In this document: piece by piece, positions 49,321 to 60,274 of the stretch
Position numbering within the stretch: position 1 is the first letter of the stretch
Layout: each line of letters opens with the position of its first letter
Assembly: GCA_013365365.1 (NCBI GenBank)
Contig: JABVXU010000113.1
Span: 1 to 64,000 of the forward strand
Source of the DNA: Cruorifilaria tuberocauda
Taxonomy: Eukaryota; Nematoda; Chromadorea; Rhabditida; Onchocercidae
Direction of reading: 5' to 3'
Length of the DNA stretch: 64,000 bases
Notes under the pieces: generated by a model
Seen by the model: only the letters and a program-made list of their open reading frames with translations
Databases searched by the model: none
What the model was told of the DNA's origin: nothing
Translations under genes and position numbers: made by a program

Positions 49321-52300
49321 GTTGTCCCAGAACCTCCTTGGCCGACTAGTAAGGAAGGGTATAGGTTGGAGGAAATAATTGGAAATGGTGCAACGTCTAC
49401 CACTTATAGGGTTACATTATATGATATAATTTTGCTTTACTTTATTTCTTTTTTTTTTAATATTTGAAGAGTAAACTTGTTAACAGTTTATATGATTAAA
49501 TGCATGGATTGGTGGAAATTATACTTTTTAACCGGAAGGGATGTAATATTGAATTCACATTAATACTATATACAAATAACGTTAGATAAAATTCAAGAAT
49601 TAAACTAACGTAATATTTTTGATCAAAAAAATAATTTGAGCAAGGAAGGAAAATAATATTGATTATACAAATGTTGAGAGGATTGATTCGACACTTACAT
49701 TTGGCTATTTATTTTATTCTCGGTATAATATCAACATAATTATCTGATCAGTGTGATTTTGATACAATATCTGATTATCCATTACAGCAGATCATCCAGC
49801 CAGTATAACTAACATTGGTGTAATAATGTCCAGTTGTTCATTTCGGAATACTGTCATATCATCATCATTTGATAATAATCATTTCTTTGTTTGATATAAT
49901 TTTTTTAAAACTTTGAAAGCGTCGCATATTGCTGATAAAACAAAGTTCTCACAGTTGTTTATAAAATTCTTCCCAAATAAGTTATCCGTAATTTGATATC
50001 AAAAAATAAATAATCAAGTTTGAAACAATCTTTCTTTTTACCAGTTCTGGTACCAGGTATTTTTAGGCTTATTGTCTGGAACGTGAAGCAATATGCGCAA
50101 TCAAACGTGTTGATATGGAAAAACATAATTTAACACGACTAGGAAACGAAATTAGGGTTTTTTTGCTTAAAAATTTTCATTTTAACTTCTTTTTTCTCAA
50201 ATTTACATCAAGTGAACAACGATTTTACATTATTTTGAAATTTTAAACTGGTTAAATTGAGAATTATGAAATCCTGAAATTCAAATCTAAGGAAAAAAAA
50301 AGAACTTCGATGTAAACATATAATCCACTGTAATCCAACTTGTATACATATTTAATTTGAGTCTTTTTTCTTTTTTAATTTAGGACTTAATGGCGTGTAG
50401 ACATCCCAATATTGTCAGTTATTATACGTCATTTCAAGTGGGAAAAACTATGTGGATTGTGATGCGATTGCTTGATTATGGAAGTTTACGTCAAATTATG
50501 GATCGTCAAATTACAGTAAGTAATAAGCACTTAGACATTATTTACTGAAAGAAAATATAAATAATTTTAATAAGATTCAAAATTTCTACAATATATATAA
50601 GTATTACAATATATACAATATATATAAGTAGGTCAAAATGAATCTTGTGACAAAATTTTAACCTAATTAGTTTTAATTTAAGTATGAATCTGAATAAGTA
50701 TAATTTCATTTTGCTTAATGTATAACACACTTGTTATCATTTAATGATAATACTATGAGATAAGACTATGAGACTATTTATTATGAGATAATACTATGAG
50801 ACTATTTGAAAATTGAAAGTTTGAAATTTATTATTAACAAAATAAAACTTCAGGATTGATTGCTGCTAATTTGCTTTTATATATTTTAGGAGATGGGTGG
50901 TCGTCATGAGCTTAACAAAGGTGTGCTATCTCAACCTGTAATTGCTACAATACTAAAACAAATTTTATTAGCATTAGATTATATTCATCGTAGCCAACTT
51001 ATTCATGGTGATGTTAAGGTATTCATTTCATATTCATTTTCTTAATATATTAATTAAAATTTATCTTATAACGTATACTAATCTAAATAGAATATAATAC
51101 CTTACCATACAACCATACAAGACAGACATAATTATTGTTTATACTCAAACCAGTAATTGGAAATTAGTTGAGAGTTATAGGATCGTAAATACCTGTCCTG
51201 AAAAAACACAACTGCATCTATAATGCTGTTGATTTCTTCCTTTCAAGTTTGTACAAAAGAAAAAAGGGAAGACGGAAGATTGATAAGTAGTTCCAGTAGA
51301 AGTTTACATCTTTTGAAATGTAGAAAATATAAAATTATCCAATCTATTTTCTTTTTAAAATCAAAATTTTAGGCTGCAAACATATTGTTATCATCAGCAG
51401 GAAATGTTCAACTTGCCGATTTTGGTCCTTCAACTTGGTTAGAATCTGAAGAAGTATGTATATAAATAATTATACATATGTATTTTCAAAAACTTAGTTT
51501 TTTTAAGTTTAGACTAAATTTCAAAAAGATAAATCATGAAAAGTATAAATTCAGGAAAACAAATTTCGGAAAAATTACTGATAAATGAATTATGTTTAAT
51601 TACCATAACAAAAGAAACAAAGCTAAGAAAAATAGTCTATCGCATATCACTTATTTAAATCTATTTATATTTTGCTTTCCTAATTTAAAGCAAATTTCTA
51701 CTTAAATACTATTGTTTTTATCAATTATCATTTGTTTATCAATTTTATTTATCATTACCTTGTTGTTTTGTTCTAGAGAACAAAAAGCAGTATGCCAGGA
51801 ACATTATGTTATTTAGCACCTGAAATAGCTGTCTTAGATATGGATGATTCGGAGAAGGCACTTATTTACACATTTGGTGTTGATATTTGGAGTTTAGGTA
51901 TAACAGCATTGGAAATGGCAACCGGATATCCACCACACTATAACAAATTAGCTACCATGGTTTCTTTTAAAACTTGGATTAAAATTTAAATTTTAAAATT
52001 GAAACAGCGAAAAGAAAATTTCGCAAAAAGATGTGGGTTATAAAAGATACGATCATTTGAAAGGGATTTCAAAAGTATGATAATAATGTCCAAGATGATA
52101 AATGATGATAAATTTTTTCTTCTATTAGATGAAATTTTAAATTTCCAATTTAATTTGAAAATAAGAATGACAAGAAAAAAATGTATAAGTACTGTACAGT
52201 TTGATAATGGAAAATAAAAAACAGAAAAGATAAGGAGTACAGTTGTAATTATTAAATGATAAAATTGAAAGAATGAAAGAGAAAGATAAAGGTTTCAAAT

Positions 52301-54533
52301 ATTGAAATGAACTGTGATATTTTCATATTAAATTTACCATTAAATTAGAGCAGATGCAATAAATTGGAATCGATCGAAAATTTTTGCTGATTTTGAACGA
52401 TCGTCGCAATGATTTTACAGCAACTGTAGGAAAGTAGTAAGAGTGAAAAAATTAATGAGAAAAATTAAATTTTTTGTAAGAGGAAAAAAATTTTTAGACA
52501 TTGGAATTGATTCGAGAAAATGATCCACCAACTTTAGATACGTATGCACGCAATAGTTATCGTGAATATGGAAAGCAATATCGTCATTTTCTTTCATTAT
52601 GCTTAAAGGTATATTATGTTCATGCTATTAAGGTAAAGGTATGAAGTAAAATATTCCAATAAAATAAAGTACTGTGAAATAAAGTAAAATAATGTGAATA
52701 AATAAATAAATATTCCAAAAAAAATAAAGTAGTGTGAAGTAAAATATTTCAAAATATGCAGTAAATTCCATATCACTATTTTCCCCTGCCACATTCATTA
52801 TCCATATTTAATATAAGCAGATATTTTTAAACTAAATATAATTTGATTACTTTTTTCTTTCGGGAAAAATGAAAATTTTTTACTGTAATTTATTCTTTGT
52901 ATGATTTGTAGAACAAATATTTCTTGGGTATAATTTTGGAAAAAGAAAACGTTACGATAATTAATTAATATAATAGGAATAGTATTAAAGAGCTTATGGA
53001 AGTGTTATTCATAGTTTACTGTAAAAATGATGAAACGAATTATTTATCAAAATATTTTCTTTTTTCTAAAGGAAAGATTGAATCAAATTTGATTGCAGAA
53101 GAATGCAGAGCAACGATGGTCAGCAAGAAAACTTCTCACTCATCCATTTGTTGCTGGTAAAGCTAAAAATGCTGAATTTCTTGTTGACGCAATAATTCAA
53201 ACTCCTGCCAATACTGATCCAACAGTTTCTTATCAGCTAATTTCAAGCAGAAACCTTCCACCAATTGTTGATGTTGATGATGCAAGTGATATTCTTTTTT
53301 TTTCTTTCGTTCTGTTTGATGAAACAATCATCAATTGAACGCGGAACATGGCATTGAAGTCTATTGATAATTGATTATGAATGTCAGTCAATTTCATGAT
53401 AGTTATTTATCTGCTTTAGAAAGTCAATACTCAAAAACTCATGTGATCAAATTAACTAATCAATGATAATTTAAAACAAGCAAATTTTGATGAATTAAAG
53501 AACTAAAGAGAATTAAGATAGTCTTTATTAGTCATTACCAATAAATGTAAAATATTTTTGCTTGTTCTGAAAATGAAAATACTTACATGAAATTTTTTGG
53601 AAAAATAATCAATTATCACCATGTTAAAAATGAGTTATTTTCCACATATTTTATAGCTCTTTCGATTTCTGCAAAGAGTGAATTTAATCTTTTTATGACT
53701 GTTAAAACGATATTTTTTAGAATGTGGAAATCGAGCAACCAAATGTGGAATGGGATTTTGATCCTGTTGAAGAGGAGCAGGAACATCATGGAATTAATCG
53801 AATAAACAAAGTACGTCGTCGTATTCGACCACCACATCCGCCAAGTGCAGAAATAACGATGGTATCCTTTTTCGCAATTCCAACAATAATATCCATAATG
53901 CTATCAACTCTTTAAATAACAATTACGATATCTTTTTGCTATATCAAAGTTATCATATGATTCATGAAGAAAGTTTAGCAGCAATGGAAAGTTCCTATTC
54001 AATTTTCTACATTATCACTATAAAGGAAAAGTCATGCTAACTATCCTAATTTAACAGAAAACCAAGAGGTTTAATCCAAGATCAGTTTAACCAGTCTCCT
54101 AGCTGCTAAGTGATTCACTCAACCAATTAGTGCTACGATAATTGCACTGAATTTCTAGCATGTTATTTCCCAAGCATGAATTTAACAACCAATGGAAACA
54201 CAAATCCTTCTTTTTCAGCTTGTAAATATCGTAGAATGCACAGAAAACCAAGTTGATTCCGAAAAAATTATAATGACGGAAAAATTATATCACAGTTGTA
54301 AATTTTCGATCGAAAGTCAAGTGTTCCAACTTGTTGAAGAACGGAAATTGGAAGCCAGATACATGGTGATTGTTGTGGCAAACTTATGCAAAGTTGCTAA
54401 CGCTGCACAGTGTCAAGATATCGAAGGCAAATGTTTCGCGTTTATTATTGAAAAACGCAAATCAATTGTAACAGTCCTCGAAATCTCCATTAATATTTGG
54501 CGTTACATTACAAACCATAGATTACCGCACTAA
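49117..54533 (+). CDS. diverged SPAK/OSR1-type Ste20 kinase, HRD arginine lost
   Basis: Ten exons: 49117-49410, 50067-50156, 50384-50515, 50890-51018, 51373-51453, 51777-51959, 52498-52608, 53099-53281, 53721-53861, 54219-54533; about 552 residues from ATG 49117 (the frame opens further upstream at 49093). Residues 1-85 are acidic repeats. Kinase landmarks: GNGATSTTYR loop, AIKRVD (Lys111), NEIR (Glu126), LIHGDVKAANILL (Asp213, but Gly212 replaces the HRD Arg), ADFGPSTW (Asp231), GTLCYLAPE, and VDIWSLGITALEMATG. HELNKGVL and VIATILKQIL are typical of SPAK/OSR1. The T-loop position is Ser247 instead of Thr. The WNK-target S-motif serine seen in relatives is absent (NVEIEQPNVEWDFDP). The C-terminal exon contains a CCT-like segment (YMVIVVANLCKVANAA). 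Intron 8 uses a GC donor (GCAAGT). Activity may be reduced or altered; retained Lys, Glu and both Asp argue against a dead kinase. Confidence 0.9.
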
Positions 54534-56813
54534 AAGATCATGGAGCATATCAGCAATTAGAATTGAGGGCATTTTTAACACGGTTTACGAAGCACGTGGG
54601 ACCCATCTCACCATTTTGGTATTTTCCAGTCCAAACGTTAATTGTCAGTTTCCTTTCCTACATCTAACAAATTGTTATTCTACATACTTCAACTTACGGA
54701 ATCTCCTCTGTACTAAACCATATCAACTGTTCATCGTGTTTATTTACGAATATCTGCATTGCTTCACTGCTCACAAAAAACACGATGCCACTCCATTTAT
54801 TAAAACAAAAGTTTGAACAAACGAACACTTCCCATCAAATGAATTCATTTTGTGATAATGGATTTTGAAATTATTTTGGAATATTGGGGAATATCTATGT
54901 ATCCTAGTTTACATTACTGTTGTCGTTTCTTGTCACCAATGCTTCCAAGTTCTTCAAACTTTTTAAAACAACTGCTGTATGTTTATTTTTAGAATCAATT
55001 TATACTTCAATAAAAGCATAGCTTTAGACTCATTAAATGTGAATAAGCCCCACCGCGAAAGACCGGAGAACGACACTACCGGTGTCCACACCAGTAATCA
55101 TCGTAAGCCGGTTGTTGAAGGAAAGTGGTTGATGTCCATTCCTGAAATACATTCAACAACTTTGCATCTACCAAACCTATTCTGTTCCACTGTTACATCC
55201 ACGATATGAATTTTAGAAACATTTCCATAAATACCGCAACGCTATTGGGCAATTATGAAAAGAAACATTTGTGAAGAACGCGACAAAACAACAAAGAACA
55301 CCGAGACGCGCACAACCATCTTTTCTCGCATGTATATGTATATGTATACATATACTGATGAAAAATCACAGTAAAATCGACAAGTGGCCATCAATTATTT
55401 CAATTCTGAAGTTCTGCAAATTTGTGTAATTCTTTACACATAACGTCTTTTGAAAATAATGCACGAAATACACCCCACGGAGGCATGCTTCTACACTATA
55501 TTTATGATCATCAATAACTCCTAAACTTCTAGAGATCACCGCTTGAAAAAAAAGACTTTCAGGACTACTAAATGAAACATACTCCTGCCATTATACATGT
55601 CGTGTCACGACAGCTGTTACAACCAACACACACTGCAAAGGAAGACTTCTTCGCAGGATTCCCCAGAAAACCTTCAAACTGAAAAACAGCAAAGAAACAA
55701 CTTTCTCCTAACCAACAATTTTGAAAAATATTCAGAACCTAGTCTCATTGTCTCTGTTGCACATAACAGTATCAACCCCGTACAACCGTCATTGGTTTCC
55801 CCTGACATTGAAATTGGTTTCTGTACCACTGGCGTTACATCGTTTCTTCCAACAGCCTAAATGTCTTCAGCACATTTAACATGTAACTTGTTCTCATGAA
55901 AATTTTATATGAGCAAAAAATCATCGATACAACATAACGAACACGAAAGCTGAAAAAAAAGGCAATGATCATATTAGTTAGAAAAAAACCAAAACAACAA
56001 GGTCTTAGCAATGAAAGCCAACTTCAAAGATTCCCTGACTGATCTCAAACTCAGTCTGCTCCACAACTCCAGAAATCGGAACATCTTGCACCTTTTAAAC
56101 TACGACAATGAGTCCTAAAAATAAAACAGCAGGTTGAGCAAAATATATACACATTCTGAGATCACTGAGGCTTGTTAAACCTTTTTTCAATCCCACAATA
56201 TCGAACAACTGTCGAGAAATGCTACTATTTCCAATACCGAACTTTCATCAGGTTATGTGTATCCAACTGCAATAGCTGTCTCATGCGCAACATTCCTCGT
56301 TTCCTGATCACTGCTTTTATATCCTGGAAAAGACATGCATGAAATATTTGATTTCATAAAATTAAAATTGACAGAAAGCAAATTTCCAGGAATTCAGCGT
56401 CCTATCCAAAAAGCTCCGAAATATGTTCAAAGGTAAAGCATTACTTGACAAGAAAACAAGAGCTTTGGAGAAACTCTGATGCAAAATCAATGTTACTGTA
56501 AACAGAAGATATAGTATCCTGGAACAAAATGCTGGGCCTGGGTCACTTCGATCGCGTTTAGCATCACACATCGAAAGGTGTGGTTTTTTTTATTTTTGAA
56601 CGCAAAACATTTGAAAACTGAAACAATATCACAGGCCAAACAAACCCTAACACCATTTCATATATCTTATCTAATATGTACCAACAACCATCACACAAAC
56701 TTCCCCAAGTTTCGAAATTTCACAATTCCTAAAAAACCATGAGTACAAGACTTCAGAATTCTGAGATGTCAACAAGTGCAATACATCCAAAAACAATGAA
56801 ACCAAAAACGACA
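54534..56813. other. 2.3 kb spacer between convergent genes, less AT-rich
   Basis: It lies between the stop of the diverged kinase (+) and the stop of the Ser-rich gene (-). Base composition is noticeably less AT-biased than most spacers, with long open frames (for example 55597-55860 on +, 56362-56571 on -) that lack domain features or splice partners. It may be a long 3' untranslated region of the Ser-rich gene. Confidence 0.45.
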
Positions 56814-57453
56814 CTAACCTGACGTAATCATCGTTTTGCCATATAATTCATCGAACAATGCGTCCAAGCCAAACGGATCAGCATCTGACTGCGTATAGCG
56901 CGCTTTCTTGAAACAAACCGGTGGCGGTGGTGGTGGCGGTTCAATCAATATATTATCCGCCTCCATAACATTCGACAAAGGCAACTGAACACAGTTATCT
57001 TGTTGCAATAAACTGTATAAATTGTCGTTATAACCATCAAATTGGCTTGTTTCACTGTTTTCACCTCCACCTCCTCTTCCTGACTCACTAGCAGACAACC
57101 CCAAATGTCCCGAGAAATCATCCATGATGATCTCAGGGTGGGATTTAACTCGAAAATCAGACTCCGACCCGCAGGACGACGACGAGTACTCACGTTTCCG
57201 ATTTTCCCGACTGCTCCTTCTACGATGACGTTTGGCAGCACGTCGTTGTTGATGCCGTCTAGCACGACGTTCACCAACATATTTGCACAACGACTGAATG
57301 AAACTTGTATGCAGCAATTCTCGTCTTAAATCACGTTCCTTACTGTTGTAAATGATTCGACGTCGTTGGATTGCCATTGTTAATAATGAACGAGGTGAAA
57401 GATCACTATCATACTCATCACCATCATACTCTGATGATGAGCATGATGATGAC

Positions 57454-57484
<31 letters not shown>

Positions 57485-57602
57485 GTGATGAGAATGATGA
57501 TGATGATGATGATGCATCATAATGATAATAATCATCTGATGGAACTGTTTCATCCAAAAGCACCATCTTGTCACAAGCAACTGAAACATTCGTAGTTCGC
57601 AT
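56814..57602 (-). CDS. Ser-rich basic/acidic protein, probably nuclear, unrecognised
   Basis: Uninterrupted 262-codon frame from ATG 57602. Order of features: acidic/aromatic start (DDYYHYD), a poly-Ser tract (31-57, broken by F, P and C), an acidic patch (EYDGDEYDSD), a hydrophobic-basic segment RRELLHTSFIQSLCKYVG (93-110), a strongly basic stretch ERRARRHQQRRAAKRHRRR (111-129) that would serve as nuclear localisation signal, Ser-rich and Gly-rich linkers, seven prolines (222-228), and an acidic hydrophobic end DPFGLDALFDELYG (242-255) like an activation domain. The layout (short helix, NLS, acidic C-terminal tail) recalls transcriptional co-regulators; a SERTA-like relation of the LLHTSFIQSLCKY segment is a guess. 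The end is ambiguous: SG then TAG, but TCAG|GTTAGTG is also a good donor, so a further exon may exist downstream. Confidence 0.65.
57419..57519. repeat. (GAT)n trinucleotide repeat coding poly-Ser
   Basis: GATGAT runs on the + strand (57434-57482, and again to 57512) read as TCA/TCC/TCT serine codons in the - strand gene. The same repeat produces poly-Met on + and poly-His in another - frame. Confidence 0.92.
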
Positions 57603-57846
57603 CGTTTTGCAAAAAATCTTTTTTCACGTATGCCAATTAAATATATCGATATCCACGAATCAACACGTGCGTGTAACAAAAGCCCCAACGTAGAATAGAA
57701 TGAACACAATGAATTTCGCACGGTAATACTCGTTAAATTACTTTTCGCAATGAAAGTTCACGCGACAGAGCACCAACAATAACAATCCTTTCAACCTTTT
57801 TAACCACCACAACCAACCGATAGCCACCTTACCAAACCAGTCAACT

Positions 57847-57925
57847 GGCAATAGCGCGTGCTATACGCTATTCATATCAAGACGGCCGCGACGCGCCGCT
57901 ATTCCGCGCGTTACGCGTACCATAT
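57847..57925. promoter_or_regulatory. CpG-dense patch, putative promoter of Ser-rich gene
   Basis: Within about 80 bases there are many CpG and GCGC words (GGCCGCGACGCGCCGC, TTCCGCGCGTTACGCG), in sharp contrast to the AT-rich surroundings, about 250-330 bases upstream of ATG 57602. Promoter role is inferred from position and composition only. Confidence 0.4.
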
Positions 57926-58769
57926 TGTGCTTGCGAAATAGTGCCATATTGATTCATTTAATTCCTTGTAAATTCACCAAATATTACAAATTATTTGATA
58001 CATATTGATAAATGTACGAAATCTAAGTTAATAAACTTTCAATATTTCGTGAAACTTTGCAAGCATTCATAGAATTATTGATTAGTAAGAAGCAAGCACG
58101 ATTACTACTCCTGGCAATCATCCAAGAACATATTTCAAGTGTTTTCAGGCCGCAGATGGAGTTCTGAATTTCATGGTTCAATTTAGGTAATTAGATTTAA
58201 ATTCTATGATTAAATTAAAGTAGTAAGAGTTAGTCATGAAGCTTACCACTGAATATTAATCTAAATTCAGTTACCTAGTTTGAATTAGTAGATGCTTAAA
58301 TTTAATTAATTGTAAAGTCTATTGGATGAAATTGTGTTAAGAATTCTAAGATAACTCAATATTCTATATTCACACGCGAACTTGGGAAAATTTTCAGTGA
58401 TAAACAATGTAATTCAATCTTACAATCATGAAATGCATGTAAACTGATATTAAATTAGATGAAGAAAAAAAATAGTAAAATTATTTTTCCATGACTTTTA
58501 CTACTACGAGAAGAATGATTAATTGCAATTAATGTAGTCCTCTCTAATTCAAGGAATTTAGGTATTCATGTATTTCTAATAACAGTGCATATTGCATCTT
58601 GCTTACGGTAGATAAATTTTATTTCGCTAGTCATGTTTCAAATTTTGAGTGTCTATTCATCTATCGTTTATTTATTCAAATTAATTTTATATTTTTTAGA
58701 ATATTTAACGAATATTAAACTTATAAAACAAGAATTCGTACATGTCGGTGCTTTTCCAGTTTTTTATCA

Positions 58770-58793
58770 TATAATATATATATATATATATAT
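58770..58793. repeat. (AT)n microsatellite
   Basis: A run of TATATA dinucleotides in the spacer downstream of the gck-3 type gene. Confidence 0.85.
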
Positions 58794-60274
58794 AAAGAAA
58801 CAGAGCATTGAATGTCAACTGATGATTTAATGAAAACGATAGGATAACAGAGGAAAATTTTTCGCACAAAAGACATATGAATCATTCCGGAGCATGACAA
58901 ACTGAGCAAATAAGTAGAATTTCTCTATCTTCAAGTGATGTCACCTTAATTAAATCACATATATCATCACATGAAATCGCTGATCGTAGAGGAAGTAGAA
59001 AATGGGGAACGTAGCAATAATTACTTCTTAACAAATATTAAATTTTTTGTAAGACATCAGGAATTCTTCCCATTTCTAATACACACTGACTTTTGTTATG
59101 TCCCATCATAAAAATTAAAAAGACTGCTTTAAAATGTAGTATTTACAATTTGAAATTTCAAATCTTATTAATCGGATATATTCCTGATGCCAGCGTACCA
59201 AGGACTGGCTGAAAGATATAAATTTCGAGTTTTAATTCCCGTTATGTGATAGAAAAATGAGGATTAAACTAAACATGTGACATCATTCTGAAAGGCGATA
59301 ACGAAGTAGAAGCAAAAAGAAACTAAATATCATGACAACTGGATAAATAGAATGTTATTGAAATAACGTTCACTAATATGACTTATAGATTGCAAACAAA
59401 TATAGTCCGTAATCTTAAATAGATTAAAGAGATGCTGCTTGCTATTTAATGGGACAATATAAATAAGATAAAACTGATAAGAATAATCGAATCAGCGATG
59501 AATTAATAAATTCCGTATTCCAAGGGAATTTGCGACAGATACCTTGTAATGGTACGATAATTTGAAGGAAAACACAATTTTCAAGTAGGCAGTAACTTGA
59601 TCACTAATCAATCTTAGCAACAAACTTCTCGTAATAGTGCGGAAACAATAAAATTCTTATCTTTTACAGTATGGAAAAGAAAGAAAACTGTAGTTCGAGG
59701 AATACAAATTTCATAACAATAGAATAAATATCTCCACTTTTTTCAAAATCAAGATATGTTACCACAGTAGATAACATGTATTTGCCTGGGACTAAAAACG
59801 AAATTGATATAGAGTCCCTGAAAAGTGAATCAGCAAAAAAATTTTGAAAAAATTGGTCATTCCAAATCGTTCGATTTCTGAATGGAAAAGAGCTGAAATA
59901 TAATATCGCAAAAATAACTTTAAGCAACATGCGAGTATTTTTAAAACTTATTCTAATGCCAGTTTCAACGGGACACCACAATTATACAAGTCAGTGTTTC
60001 GAAATTCGAAAAAAACACTCTCGCATTATTCCGATTTTCAAATTACTTATTTCAGTACGATTAATTGAAACTGGCAAAATTAAAAAATTTATGACAATTA
60101 AAAACCTAACTTAAACTACTAACAGGAAAGAAATCACTTTCAAATTTTGGAATCATGGAATATCTAACTGAGGAACAAAAAAACATGAAGAAAGGAAATC
60201 ATGAAGACAAATCCAAATTATTTTTACAATTAGTGTCGAACCAGACTTATCGAATCAAAAAATAGTGGGATAAT

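Larger units (their letters stand above)
57603..60274. other. spacer upstream of Ser-rich gene, downstream of gck-3
   Basis: 57603-57950 is the likely promoter and 5' leader of the Ser-rich gene, with a small CpG-dense patch (57847-57920). An (AT)n run lies at 58770-58793. Frames at 58633-58830, 59664-59981 and 59929-60114 have no protein-like character. Confidence 0.55.

Noticed and set aside
55597..55860. 87-codon frame on + (starts MSCHDSCYNQ)
   Set aside because: Composition is reasonable, but it has no domain, no signal peptide and no splice context; more likely part of a long 3' untranslated region of the opposite gene.
56362..56571. 69-codon frame on - as a further exon of the Ser-rich gene
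   Set aside because: No acceptor in the right phase and no continuity of sequence character.
57380..57721. 113-codon poly-His frame on - and a poly-Met frame on +
   Set aside because: Both are shadows of the GAT repeat; the poly-Ser frame has the balanced composition, basic region and full-length ORF.
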